Assembly: GCF_003675325.1 (NCBI RefSeq)
Contig: NZ_CP033073.1
Span: 7,812,001 to 7,876,000, forward strand
Direction: 5' to 3'
From: Streptomyces dangxiongensis
GTDB lineage: Bacteria > Actinomycetota > Actinomycetes > Streptomycetales > Streptomycetaceae
Length of the DNA stretch: 64,000 nucleotides
This document shows positions 39,736 to 48,976 of the stretch, piece after piece. The position numbers and the translations under genes are program-made. Under the pieces are notes generated by a model. That model made no database searches. It saw only the letters and a program-made list of their open reading frames with translations, and was not told the origin of the DNA. How positions within the stretch are numbered: position 1 is the first letter of the stretch; every line of letters starts with the position of its first letter.

Positions 39736-41817
39736 TCAGTACAGCTCGGTGCACCTGCCGTTCTGGAACAGGGGCCCTTCGACGACCGGGAGACCGGAGC
39801 CGGGGTCCTGTACCGCGGTGTTGAGTCCTCCGTGCGCGCCGGCGGTGACCTTGTCGGCGCAGGCCTGCACCGCGGACTCGCTGTCCCCGCTCGCCCCGCC
39901 GACGTACATGTCGAGCCAGGTGGTGGCACCCGCGGGAGCCGTCTTCAGGCTGTGACAGGGGCCGTTCTGCGGGCTGCCCCCGTCGCCACAGGCGTCCTCG
40001 ACGATGAAGTACCGGCGTACTCGCGGCATGTAGAAACGGGTGCCGGCGGGATAGTCCAGGGTGTCCTTGCCGCCCGCCGTGCTGTGACCGACCGCCAGCG
40101 TGATCGGATCGGCGTAAGTACCGGTACCGCCGGCCTGCTGGTGCAGGACGGGGTCGGAGATCCGGGCGCTGCCCCGCGGGGTGTTGTCGAACCAGGTGTA
40201 CCCCGTGGTGAACGTGGTGTCGATGGTGTGGCCGGACCCGCCCGTCCCCGTGGAACCGGTGGAACCGGCGGAACCCGTGGAACCGGTGGAACCCGCCGAT
40301 CCGCCACGGCTGCCGCTGTCCGGTACGCGGGCGGTGGCGCTGGCGGAGGGCGCCGGCGTACCGCTCTCCGTGGGCACGGGAGCCGCGCTCTGCGTGGGCA
40401 TCGGGCTCGTGTCGGGGCTTGTGGTGGTGACGGTGTTGAAGGTCGTCAGGAACTGGTGGTCGCTCTGTTCGGTACCGCTGCAGGTCTCGGAGAGCTTCCC
40501 GGCCTCGGGGCAGGCCTTGTCACGGCCCACCGGCCAGAACGATAGCTGCTGGATCCCCTTGTCCACGGCGAACTTCGCCAGACGCTCCGCATCGGCCGTG
40601 GTGAACACCTCACCCGGGGTGTCGTTCACCCCGATCATCGGCGTGTTGCCCTCCATCGCCCACAACTCCTCGGGCGACTTCGACGTCCAGATCTGCCCTA
40701 GCTGGTCGTGCAGACCCGTGGCCGCGTCGATCGCGGCCTGCCCCATGTCGTCCACCGCGGAGCCGTAGTCCATCGTCATGATGTTCACCAACGACACCCG
40801 CAACCCGGTGCTCTGCGCGTCCCGCAGCAACGCCACACCATCCGCTTCCAGACCATGCGCCCCGGACGGCAACGTGAACTGCACGTCCAACCGTTGCCCC
40901 GCCGCCTCGGACTGCTGCTGCAACGCCGCCAGCGCCTGGTTACGACGGTGCACGGACGCGCTGTCCGCCAGCGCCGCACCCTCGATGTCGAAGTCCAGCC
41001 GGGACAGTTCCAGCGCGTCGACCACCGTGCGGTACTGCTCCTGCAACGCCGTGACCGAGTCACACGCCTGACCCAGCTCGGTACCCGAGGCCCCGCCGAA
41101 CGACGCGATCACATCACCCCCCGACGACCGCAGATTCCGCACCGCGGCCTTCCAGCCCTCGTCGGTCACCGGCGTGTTGCCGTTGAACGTGGCCCTGCAG
41201 CCACCACCGCCCAGGACGAACGCGAGCGTCGCGTACCGCAGACCCGCCTGACGGGCCTTCTCCAGATCCGCGGGCGCCCCCCACGTCTCCACATACGGAG
41301 CCGCATACCGCGACGGGAAACCCGACGTGCCCGACGTCGGCGTCCCGCTGCCCTCCGGTTCCGGACCGGCGGACGGGAGTTCGATGGCCTCGCCGCCATC
41401 GGTGACGAACTTCCAGGTGATGCCCTTGACGAGGCCCTTCTCCAGCGGGGCGAGTTTCTGGAAAGCGGTCTGGCTGAGGTCTATGTGGTCGGCGGTGCAC
41501 GAGGGACACATGTCCTTGACGGGCACGGTGATCGTCTTGCCGCCGTACGTCACCTGGACGTCGACCCCCCGGCACAGCCGGTCCTGGTTGGGGTCGGCGG
41601 ACGTCCACCACTCGTGGGAGACGGCGACGAGATCCTCGGTGGCCGCGTCGACCACGCTGCCGCATGCGCCGTACCCGCTGTCGTTGTAGTACGTCATCTG
41701 ACCGGAGATGGTCCGGGTACTGACCGAGTTGTCGGCCAGTGCCAGGGACACACCTCCCAAGGTGACGGTCACCAGGGCGACGGCACCGCCCGCGATGATC
41801 CGGTTCCGGATGGACAC
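39736..41817 (-). CDS. Secreted expansin-like (DPBB) - GH18 - DPBB-like protein
   Basis: 693 residues. GTG at 41817 follows AGGAGA. A signal peptide (IIAGGAVALVTVTLGGVSLALA) leads to an expansin/RlpA-like double-psi barrel (about 35-155; GQMTYYND, KDMCPSCTADHIDLS, ITWKF), a linker, and an intact GH18 domain (165-470) with LDFDIEG, nearly identical to that of the convergent gene. A Gly-Ser-Thr linker (GSTGSTGSAGSTGST) follows, then a C-terminal domain (about 520-693) with TWFDNTPRGSARISDP and RYFIVEDACGDG, which also looks like a barwin/DPBB-type fold. It should act outside the cell on chitin-like or other beta-linked glycans, with the barrels loosening the polymer. GH18 activity is supported by the motif; the substrate is not. 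Confidence 0.87.
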   Translation of the reverse strand: MSIRNRIIAGGAVALVTVTLGGVSLALADNSVSTRTISGQMTYYNDSGYGACGSVVDAATEDLVAVSHEWWTSADPNQDRLCRGVDVQVTYGGKTITVPVKDMCPSCTADHIDLSQTAFQKLAPLEKGLVKGITWKFVTDGGEAIELPSAGPEPEGSGTPTSGTSGFPSRYAAPYVETWGAPADLEKARQAGLRYATLAFVLGGGGCRATFNGNTPVTDEGWKAAVRNLRSSGGDVIASFGGASGTELGQACDSVTALQEQYRTVVDALELSRLDFDIEGAALADSASVHRRNQALAALQQQSEAAGQRLDVQFTLPSGAHGLEADGVALLRDAQSTGLRVSLVNIMTMDYGSAVDDMGQAAIDAATGLHDQLGQIWTSKSPEELWAMEGNTPMIGVNDTPGEVFTTADAERLAKFAVDKGIQQLSFWPVGRDKACPEAGKLSETCSGTEQSDHQFLTTFNTVTTTSPDTSPMPTQSAAPVPTESGTPAPSASATARVPDSGSRGGSAGSTGSTGSAGSTGSTGTGGSGHTIDTTFTTGYTWFDNTPRGSARISDPVLHQQAGGTGTYADPITLAVGHSTAGGKDTLDYPAGTRFYMPRVRRYFIVEDACGDGGSPQNGPCHSLKTAPAGATTWLDMYVGGASGDSESAVQACADKVTAGAHGGLNTAVQDPGSGLPVVEGPLFQNGRCTELY
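40413..41324 (-). repeat. Long inverted repeat, arm 2 (GH18 coding segment)
   Basis: The partner of 37964-38872, in opposite orientation about 1.5 kb away. This arm has an uninterrupted frame and is the better reference for the shared domain. The identity begins and ends abruptly in the linkers of both genes, which points to copying of a domain cassette or to gene conversion. Confidence 0.9.
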
Positions 41818-42247
41818 GCACTCTCCTGGTCGGTCTCATGTGATGTGGATCGGTTCTCGGCTCGGAACCCGCGGCCCGGCGGGCGGGCAAGCCGGACCCG
41901 CCCGGCGCGCCCGGGACGGTCCAGGACGGACGCCGCGCCGGGCCGATCATTGGAGAAGCGGACGGGTCATGGCAGCGATCCCCGGGCCGTCTGCCCCGCG
42001 AGCCACTGACTCCGCCTCTTCGGTCATTGCCGGGGCGGCGCCGGCGAGGGACGGCCCGCCACCACGCCCGTCACCGGCGGGGAGGCGATGTCAGCTCGTG
42101 CACGAGCCACCGTCCGAAAGGGCACGGACGAACCGGTCGTCTTGCGGCCCGGCGTACGCGCCTGTTGGGATGAACGGTGCCGGACGGCAGCCTTTCCCCG
42201 GGGAAGCGCAGCACGGGACCGACGACACGGCGACCAGTGAGAAGGGC
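41818..42247. other. Divergent intergenic region with exact copy of the island motif
   Basis: About 430 bases between the DPBB-GH18 gene and the next plus-strand genes. CCGAAAGGGCACGG recurs at 42114-42127. No RNA gene or clear promoter boxes are visible. Confidence 0.4.
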
Positions 42248-42391
42248 ATGAGCGAGACCCCTGACCGGCCCACCCGACCGGAGCGGACCGCCGGAGCCGG
42301 CCGCCGGAGCGCCGGTGCCGTAACGATCCGTGCGGCGGCCGGGGACCCGGTAGCCGGCAGGCGTACCACCGCCCCGGGCGACGACCTGTGA
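42248..42391 (+). CDS. Possible small protein coupled to ART-like paralogue 2
   Basis: 47 residues, MSETPDRPTRPERT..., rich in Arg, Pro and Thr, with no recognisable domain. Its stop overlaps the GTG of the next gene (GTGA), and a weak GAAGGG site precedes the ATG. Alternatively it is the disordered N-terminus of the next protein separated by a frameshift, since the paralogue at 34073 also begins with MS and an Arg/Pro-rich tail. Support is modest. Confidence 0.35.
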   Translation: MSETPDRPTRPERTAGAGRRSAGAVTIRAAAGDPVAGRRTTAPGDDL

Positions 42392-45015
42392 GGCGATGGA
42401 CGACCGGCCTCGGGCCTCTGTGGACGCTCGTTCCCCGACTCGGCGGCACGGCCCGGTCCGCACGGTCCGGACCCGTCCATCTGCTCGCGCCCGACGCCGA
42501 CGAGTCGGCGCGGCTCGCCGAGACGGTCGACGCGCTGAGCGACGGGGAGCGTGACCAGGCGACCGTGGTGGTCGCCGCCGGCCTCTCCGACTCCCCGTCC
42601 GTGTGGAAGTGGCTCACGCCGGTGCTCGACGAGTGCCGCCGGTCGGGCATCACCGGCGTACGGCTGCTGTGGGCGGGCGGGGGAGCCGATCTGCCGGGGC
42701 GGCCCGCTCCCGCGAGGCGTATCTGCGACACCTGGGGCATGGAGGTCATCGCCCCCGCCGGTCCGGTGGTCGTCGCCCCCGACGGGTCACTCTTCACCCC
42801 CACCGGACCGGACGGCTGGTGGCACTTCAGCCCCGGCCTGGGCCCCCGGCCGCTCGGGCTGCGCCACCCCGTGCCGAGCTGGGAGGACGCGGTGGCCCGC
42901 CTCACGCCCGACGCCGTCGGCGGGCACGTGGTCGAGCCCGTGCCCGCGGGGGTGCTGATCCGGACGGCCGGACCGGTGCCGGACGCCGAACGGGCCGTCG
43001 GCGCCTCGATCCCCGTGGACGAACACCGGCTCGCCGTCGTGGTCGGCAGCCCCGGCACGCCCCCGGTCCCCGCACAGGCGCTGGCCGAGCTGCTGGCCCT
43101 CCTGCCCGCACGGGCTCGTGCCACGGCTCGCCTCGTTCCCGGCGATGGGGGTGACCTCCTGGGCACCGGCCAGGAGACCGCCGATCTGCTCGGCACCGAG
43201 GTGGAGGTCGTGAGCGGCGTTCCCGCCCTGCTGGAGCGGGCGGACGGCACCGGCACCGAGGGGGCCGTCGTGCTGATCGGAGCGGACGGCGAACCGTCGT
43301 GGCGGCCCTACGTGGAAGCCGTCGCCTGTCGCCCGGCGCACGACGGGACCGCTTCGGCACCGCGCGTCCTTCGCTGGCGACCGCCCGTCGCCGGACCGGC
43401 CGTCGCCTCCCAGGACGGCGTGCTGGCGCTGGACGCCCGGTGGCAGGTCGCCGTCACCCGTGCCGGACTGTGGGTGGGTCCCCAGGGCGGCGTGCCCGCG
43501 GAGGCGTCCGGACGGGCACTCGCCCGCGAGACGATGATGGTCCATGTCGGTCTGCCGGGGCGGCGGCTCGACGACGGCCTGTGGCCCGTGCTCGACACGC
43601 TGATGGAGCGACTGGAGCCGTCCGTGCAGGCGCGGACGACGCTGCACGTGCTGGGGAGTTGCAGCGCCCAGGGACGGCAACTGCTGCGAGGCATCACCGA
43701 ACGACGGGGACTCGCCCTGGAGTACCGGCGCGAGACGTCCGCCGGCTTTGCCGCGGAGGAGCCGGCGGAGGAGGGTACCGAGCCGGAGCAGCCGCGTACC
43801 GCGGCCCAGGCAGCGCCGCACGCGGAGGCCACGGCCACCGAGGCGCCCTGGCACGCTTCGCCGATGAGCGTACGGATCCGGCGCGTGGCCGCCCCGCCCG
43901 CGCCGGCCCCCGACGCCCCGGCCGTACCCGCTTCCGCCACGAGGAAGGCCCCGGTGCCGCCGGGCTTCGCCCAGGCACTCACCGCGAGCCGTTCGGTGGG
44001 CGGGCCGGCGGGCCGTTCCGTACCGGTTCCTTGGCAGGTCTCGCGTGAGGGCCCGGCGCCGGACCCGGCCGGCATCGCCGCCCCCGCCCCCGCTCCCGCC
44101 CGGCGCACGGCCGCCGCTCCGGTTCCCCCGGTGTCGCCCGTGGCACCCCCGCCGCCACCCGCGCCCCTGCGGATCACCGCCGAGGAGGACCCGCCCGCAC
44201 CCACCGCTCCGGCACGCCGGGCAGCACTTCCCGTCCGCGTCACCCCGCTGCACCGAAGCAGCCCTTCCGACCGGCAGGCGATCCAGGCCCTGGCCGGTGA
44301 GCAGTGGTGGCAGCAACAGGCCTCGGTCACCCGCACGTTGATGGTGGTACCGGGGCTGCGCCCGGACAGCCGGAACGAGGAGGCGCACGCCGACCTGATC
44401 GCGGTGCGCTGTTTCCTCACCCTCGACGGCGGCCCGTTGAGCTGGACGTGGCTGGAACGGCGCCTGGCGGTGGGGGCGGACGACGCGCTGCCCTACCTGT
44501 CCTGCCTGGCCTCCGGTCTCCGACGGCTCCCGTCGTACCGAGGGGTCGTCGTCCGCGACGCGGGAGTCCTTCCGGCGGAAGCCAGGATCCTGCCCCCGGG
44601 GAGCGAACTGCGCGAGGCGGGGCCGGTGGGCACGCTCGCCCTGGCCGGGGCCCCCGCGCCGGTAGCCGATCGCTACCTCATCTGGTCGGTGACCGGGCGG
44701 CGCGTGCGCGGCCTGTTCGCCTCGGCCCCCGTGGCGGGGAAGGGCGAGGAGGTCGTCTTCGCTCCCGGTACGCGCTTCAGGGTCCTGGGTACGCACGGGC
44801 CGCCCGGAGCCACGACGGTCCTGCTGCGCGAGGTGGCCGAGGGTGACCCCGACGCCCGTGCCGGCCGGCACGAGGCCCAGGACAGGGGCGCCCTGGCAGC
44901 GCTCACACAGGCAGTGGACCGGGCCCCGGGAACCGGCGCCGCCGCGTCGTGGCCGCCCCGGCTCGCCGGACCGCTGGCAGAGCGGCCCCGGGAGGACGGG
45001 GACGGCCGCGCCTGA
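42388..45015 (+). CDS. ART-like paralogue 2, large protein of unknown function
   Basis: 875 residues from a GTG at 42388. The N-terminal part (20-190) reads VVVAAGLSDSPSVWKWL, VRLLWAGGG, then MEVIAPAGPVVVAPDGSLFTP and PSWEDAV, echoing paralogue 1. A middle part (300-430) holds LPGRRLDDGLWPVLDTLMERL. It is followed by about 150 disordered Pro/Ala-rich residues. The C-terminal domain (about 610-830) has GEQWWQQQ, then RYLIWSVTGRR and GEEVVFAPGTRFRVLG. Of the three paralogues this is the only one that keeps a Glu before V-V-F-APGTRF, where ADP-ribosyltransferases hold the catalytic Glu. No signal peptide is seen. It lies 58 bases ahead of the lectin gene, so the two may be co-expressed. Confidence 0.75.
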   Translation: MRRWTTGLGPLWTLVPRLGGTARSARSGPVHLLAPDADESARLAETVDALSDGERDQATVVVAAGLSDSPSVWKWLTPVLDECRRSGITGVRLLWAGGGADLPGRPAPARRICDTWGMEVIAPAGPVVVAPDGSLFTPTGPDGWWHFSPGLGPRPLGLRHPVPSWEDAVARLTPDAVGGHVVEPVPAGVLIRTAGPVPDAERAVGASIPVDEHRLAVVVGSPGTPPVPAQALAELLALLPARARATARLVPGDGGDLLGTGQETADLLGTEVEVVSGVPALLERADGTGTEGAVVLIGADGEPSWRPYVEAVACRPAHDGTASAPRVLRWRPPVAGPAVASQDGVLALDARWQVAVTRAGLWVGPQGGVPAEASGRALARETMMVHVGLPGRRLDDGLWPVLDTLMERLEPSVQARTTLHVLGSCSAQGRQLLRGITERRGLALEYRRETSAGFAAEEPAEEGTEPEQPRTAAQAAPHAEATATEAPWHASPMSVRIRRVAAPPAPAPDAPAVPASATRKAPVPPGFAQALTASRSVGGPAGRSVPVPWQVSREGPAPDPAGIAAPAPAPARRTAAAPVPPVSPVAPPPPPAPLRITAEEDPPAPTAPARRAALPVRVTPLHRSSPSDRQAIQALAGEQWWQQQASVTRTLMVVPGLRPDSRNEEAHADLIAVRCFLTLDGGPLSWTWLERRLAVGADDALPYLSCLASGLRRLPSYRGVVVRDAGVLPAEARILPPGSELREAGPVGTLALAGAPAPVADRYLIWSVTGRRVRGLFASAPVAGKGEEVVFAPGTRFRVLGTHGPPGATTVLLREVAEGDPDARAGRHEAQDRGALAALTQAVDRAPGTGAAASWPPRLAGPLAERPREDGDGRA

Positions 45016-45073
45016 CCACGCCGACCGGCCCCGCCGTGCCGGACGCACCCACCCCACAGCAGAGGAGAAGAAC

Positions 45074-46498
45074 ATGTCCGCTGAGCGCAGGACGCCGCGG
45101 CGCGGTACACAGCCGGAAACCACCGATCAGTTGAGGATGCGGCGGGCCGTGGTCCTGTCCGCCCCACCCGCCTCCGCCCCCACCACCGCGCCCGAAACCG
45201 AGGAGCAGCGGCGGAAGGCGGCGGGGACGGCCGCGCGGACGGCTCGTGACGGGGCGGCGGCCACCGGACGCCGGAACGCGGGCGCGCGCCGCTCGGGGGA
45301 GGGGCCGCAGCCCGGCGACCGGCCGGAGGGACGCGAGCGGCGCGGGCCCGCCGGAGGGGGGTCCGGCGCGGAGGGCGGCACGGCGGACGGCGCCGCGCCG
45401 GCCGGCAACGCCAAGCCCAGCCAACGGCCGTTGCTGGCCGCGGCGGCGGTCGCCGGCGCGGTCCTGGTCGCGTTGCCGCTGGCGCTGAACCACAACGACC
45501 AGGACAACGAGACCGACTTCGAGTCGTCCGGTCAGAAGTCCCCGTCACCGGAGGCGGCCGGCCCCGACTTCACCATCGACGTACCGACCCACCCCGCCCC
45601 CGCGACCACCGCGCGCTCCCTGCCGTCCGCCTCGTCCCCCACGCCCTCCGCTCCGTCACCCGCCCCGTCGGCTTCCGGTGTCCGCGTGTCCCCGCGCAAG
45701 CCCTACCAGGGGCCCGGCATACGCGCCCCTCACCCCCAGGTGTCGCCCACGCACACCTCCTCGACGCACGCCCCCGCGGCCCTCGCCGGCGGTGCTCCGC
45801 CGCGCCGGCAGAGCCACCCCGTGGCCGGCGGCGAGGGACACCGGGCGGCCTCGACCACGCCGGCCCAGAGCGCCCGGACCCCCACCGAGGGCGGCAGCAC
45901 CTCCTCGCACACCACTCCCGCAGCGGCCGCGGCACACGCCGTCACTCCGTCGGCGCCCGCTCCTTCGGGGGCCTCCGCCACCACCGCCCCGTCCACGTCC
46001 ACACCTTCGGGGCCGCCCCGGACCGTCGTGGCCGGGAGCGTGAGCGGCCAGGGAACACCGGCCGGTCACACCCCGTCGACTCCGCAGGGCGCCCCGGCCG
46101 CCCAGGCTGCGCCGGCGGCTCGGGCCGCGGCGGCCCCCGCCGGGCAGACCGCCACGGACTCGGCGGCGGACGGCCTGGTCGTCCAGGCCACCCGGGTCCT
46201 GGAGATCGGCACCTCGATCGAGTCGGACCGGGCCCGCCTGTCCATGCAGGACGACGGCAACCTGGTCATCACCGACGAGAACGGTACGGTCCGCTGGTCC
46301 TCCCACACCGAGGGCCGGGGTTGCAAGACGGTCTTCCAGGCCGACGGCCACCTCGTGGTCTACACCCGCGACGGCCGGACGGCCTGGTCGTCCGGGACCG
46401 CCGGGCACGACGGTGCCGAACTGGTGCTCCAGGACGACGGCAACGTGGTGATCCAGCAGGACGGCACGACCCTGTGGGTCAGCGGAACCGCTCACTGA
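45074..46498 (+). CDS. Membrane-anchored bulb-type (B-)lectin protein
   Basis: 474 residues. AGGAGAAG precedes the ATG. About 115 cytoplasmic, Arg-rich residues are followed by one membrane helix (LLAAAAVAGAVLVALPLAL, about 117-135), a long Pro/Ser/Thr/Ala-rich stalk (about 145-365) and a C-terminal B-lectin domain. The domain has three mannose-site repeats of the QxDxNxVxY type: MQDDGNLVITD, FQADGHLVVYT and LQDDGNVVIQQ; the second has His for Asn and only it keeps the Tyr. The layout implies a type II membrane protein presenting a sugar-binding head outside the cell. The 3' end overlaps the convergent gene by 20 bases. Confidence 0.87.
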   Translation: MSAERRTPRRGTQPETTDQLRMRRAVVLSAPPASAPTTAPETEEQRRKAAGTAARTARDGAAATGRRNAGARRSGEGPQPGDRPEGRERRGPAGGGSGAEGGTADGAAPAGNAKPSQRPLLAAAAVAGAVLVALPLALNHNDQDNETDFESSGQKSPSPEAAGPDFTIDVPTHPAPATTARSLPSASSPTPSAPSPAPSASGVRVSPRKPYQGPGIRAPHPQVSPTHTSSTHAPAALAGGAPPRRQSHPVAGGEGHRAASTTPAQSARTPTEGGSTSSHTTPAAAAAHAVTPSAPAPSGASATTAPSTSTPSGPPRTVVAGSVSGQGTPAGHTPSTPQGAPAAQAAPAARAAAAPAGQTATDSAADGLVVQATRVLEIGTSIESDRARLSMQDDGNLVITDENGTVRWSSHTEGRGCKTVFQADGHLVVYTRDGRTAWSSGTAGHDGAELVLQDDGNVVIQQDGTTLWVSGTAH

Positions 46499-48689
46499 GG
46501 CCGGCCGGGCGGTCCGCGGCGCCGGATCCCTCCGGCGCCGGGGCCGGGCTCCCCAGACCGGGCGGACGGGCGAACGGATCCGGCGTGCCGCCCCGCACGA
46601 GACCGCTCTCCTCGTCCGCGCGCCAGACGCGCAGAGCCACTTCGAGTTCCTTCACGACCGTCCGGACGGGAGTGCTCTCCGGGTACCACGCGGGAAGTTC
46701 CCGCATCAGCACGACCGTACGCTCGCCCCGCCGGACCCGGACCTCCAGGACCTCGAACCGCGCCCCCGGCGCGAACAGCACCCGGTCCGGCACTTCCGGT
46801 TCCAGCAGGGCGGTACGGCGCCCGGTGACCGAGCGGATGACGATGTCGGTGTTGCCCGCCCGCCCGGGATGTCCGGCGAGGGACGCCGAGCACGCGCCGT
46901 GCTCGATGACCTGACGGTGTGCGTCGTACCACCGCGTCTCGGCCTCGGTGAGGTCGGCGCGCAGCGCCACCACACCGTCGTGCGGGGGCAGCAGGGCCAG
47001 TCCCGCCAGGGCCGGCGCGGTCGGCGGCGGCAGCTCACCGCCCGGATCCCCGTGTTCGTGGTCCGTCCGCCGCCCGTGAACGGTCAGCTGGACACGCACC
47101 GCGACGAGTCCCGTCAGGACGGCCTCGGCTGTCTGGTCCCGGCCCAGCTCCGGGTTCCGCCGGAGCGCGAGGGCGACGACGGCGGTGTCCTTGGGCGAAC
47201 CCGCTCCGCTGAACGGACCGCCCGCCGGCCGCTCCGGCCGCGTCCCGGCCTCCTCGGAGGACGACTCGCCCGCGGCCGGCGACGGTTCGTCCGGAACCCG
47301 GGGCGGGGCCGCCGCCCCGGGGCGGGCGGCCGGCACACCCCACGGCCGGCCCGCGGTCAGCACCCGTACCAGAAGACCGCTCTCCGGCGGCAGACGCCGG
47401 ACGACGTCCTCCGCCAACTGCTGCGACCGGGGCAGCGCCTCGGGCACGCTGTCGTCGCACAGGATCAGTTCGTGATGGGGGTCGGGGGGAGCGGCGCGCA
47501 CCTCATCGGCGTACGACGGTTCGACGGAGGGCCGTATCCACAGACCCCAGGGGAGCACCTCCAGCATCACACCCGAGCTGCCGCGGTACAGGCCCCGGCG
47601 GAGCATCGGCAGGTGGTCGAGGGGCCAGCGGTGGTCGACCGCGAGCAGCGGGTCGGACGGTCCTCCCGGCTCCGGGGGCAGATGGAGGTACTCACGGGCG
47701 AAGACGGGGCGTCCCGGCGTCCCGTCCCGCTCCAGGAACAGCACCTCGTCCAGCGGCGCCCGGCCGACGACGGGGTCGCTGGTGGGGAAACCGTTGTAGG
47801 CGTGCACCGGCTCGCCGGTCAGGGCGGCGAGTGTCTCGCCGAAGGGACGGCCGCCGGGCGTCCGCGCCTGGCCGAACAGCACGACGCGCATCGTCGTTCT
47901 GGCGTCCTCCGGGAGGTCCTGCCAGAAGCGGGCGACGTCCTCCGGCGATGGTTCGGGAGCGTCGGGCGTGCCGATCACGACGGTGGCCGCGTCGCTGCGG
48001 CCGCGCAGCCGCGCGGCCAGGTAGCGGCGGTGACGGTGCTGGGCCGCGTCCTCGCGCGCCGGCCGGAGCCACACCCCGGTGTTCACCGGTTCGGCCACGG
48101 CGGACGCCCCCACCGGCCAGGGCCGGTCGGGCAGGGCCTCGTCCCACGCGGGCCGGGGGAAGCGGCGGGACACGTACCGTTCCCGGCCCTCCGGCGTACA
48201 GAGCACCCAGCCGCGGCCCCGGTCCGCGCCGATGAACAGGGCGCCCCCGGCGGACGGGAGCAGCACACCGTCCGGGACGACCACGTCCTGGCCCAGGCGC
48301 CCGGCCAGCCAGCGTCCCGCGGCGGCGGGTCCCTGCGCCGGGGGCCTGCCGAACACCAGCCGCAGGCCGCGCGGACCGGCGGGCACCGCACGCGCCACGG
48401 CCTTCTCCACCGCGTCCAGCGCCGTCTCCGGCGGGAGGTCCACCACGACGACCGAGTGTTCGGGGTCGGCCGCCAGGCCGGCGGCGAACAGCAGGGACCG
48501 CCGGTCGGGGCCGGTGGCCGGGTGGATCAGCCAGGCGCCGCCGACGCGTCGCGCCGCCAGCTCGGCCGGCGGCGCCGGGTGGCGCTCGGCGGGGGGTGCG
48601 GACCGGGTCCTCGGCGCCAGCCACGGTCGCTTCCTGCCGGCCGTACCGGTGCCCTCCCTGCCTCCGGGGATCAAGTCCCTCTCCGCCAC
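46479..48689 (-). CDS. ART-like paralogue 3, large protein of unknown function
   Basis: About 736 residues from GTG 48689. The start is uncertain: ATG 48781, in another frame, has a better GGAG site and would need a frameshift near 48680. It aligns along its whole length with paralogue 1: GGAWLIHPATG, VVVVDLPPE, LRLVFGRPP, GGALFIGADRGRGWV, YLHLPPEPGG, HRWPLDHLP, then a disordered stretch, an ETRWYDAH helix and IVIRSVTGRRTALL...DRVLFAPGARFEVL. As in paralogue 1 the Glu expected before V-L-F is Arg, so an ADP-ribosyltransferase reaction is unlikely without another catalytic residue. It is convergent with, and overlaps, the lectin gene. No signal peptide is seen. Confidence 0.72.
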   Translation of the reverse strand: MAERDLIPGGREGTGTAGRKRPWLAPRTRSAPPAERHPAPPAELAARRVGGAWLIHPATGPDRRSLLFAAGLAADPEHSVVVVDLPPETALDAVEKAVARAVPAGPRGLRLVFGRPPAQGPAAAGRWLAGRLGQDVVVPDGVLLPSAGGALFIGADRGRGWVLCTPEGRERYVSRRFPRPAWDEALPDRPWPVGASAVAEPVNTGVWLRPAREDAAQHRHRRYLAARLRGRSDAATVVIGTPDAPEPSPEDVARFWQDLPEDARTTMRVVLFGQARTPGGRPFGETLAALTGEPVHAYNGFPTSDPVVGRAPLDEVLFLERDGTPGRPVFAREYLHLPPEPGGPSDPLLAVDHRWPLDHLPMLRRGLYRGSSGVMLEVLPWGLWIRPSVEPSYADEVRAAPPDPHHELILCDDSVPEALPRSQQLAEDVVRRLPPESGLLVRVLTAGRPWGVPAARPGAAAPPRVPDEPSPAAGESSSEEAGTRPERPAGGPFSGAGSPKDTAVVALALRRNPELGRDQTAEAVLTGLVAVRVQLTVHGRRTDHEHGDPGGELPPPTAPALAGLALLPPHDGVVALRADLTEAETRWYDAHRQVIEHGACSASLAGHPGRAGNTDIVIRSVTGRRTALLEPEVPDRVLFAPGARFEVLEVRVRRGERTVVLMRELPAWYPESTPVRTVVKELEVALRVWRADEESGLVRGGTPDPFARPPGLGSPAPAPEGSGAADRPAGLSERFR

Positions 48690-48924
48690 AGCGCGGAACC
48701 GCCGCGGGGGAGCGCGCCGTCGGCGGCAGCGGGAGACGCTGGCCGGGCCTCGGTCGGTCCGGTCGCCTGACTGCGATTCATGCGCGGCATCTCCGTCGTC
48801 GTGCTGGGGTCCCGCTCGTCCCCGCCGCAGCCCTCGGCCTCCGGCGTGACGTCCGGGCCGATGATATAGACGCCGGACAGGGCCGACACGGCCCGAGCCC
48901 GCCCCGCGGGGCCGCCGTGTCCCT

Positions 48925-48947
48925 CCGGGCGGGAATTCCGCCCGGAC
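48925..48947 (-). terminator. Terminator of the glycosyltransferase operon
   Basis: TCCGGGCGG (48925-48933), loop GAATT, CCGCCCGGA (48939-48947), about 30 bases beyond the stop of the GT-C gene. Confidence 0.7.
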
Positions 48948-48976
48948 GGGCACGGATGACGGCGGACCGCCGCGCG

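Noticed and set aside
40240..40310. Short tandem repeat of GGAACC-type units
   Set aside because: It encodes the Gly-Ser-Thr linker of the secreted enzyme and is not a CRISPR or separate repeat array.
40708..42009. Plus-strand frame opposite the DPBB-GH18 gene
   Set aside because: Antisense to a protein with a signal peptide and catalytic motifs, and without a ribosome site.
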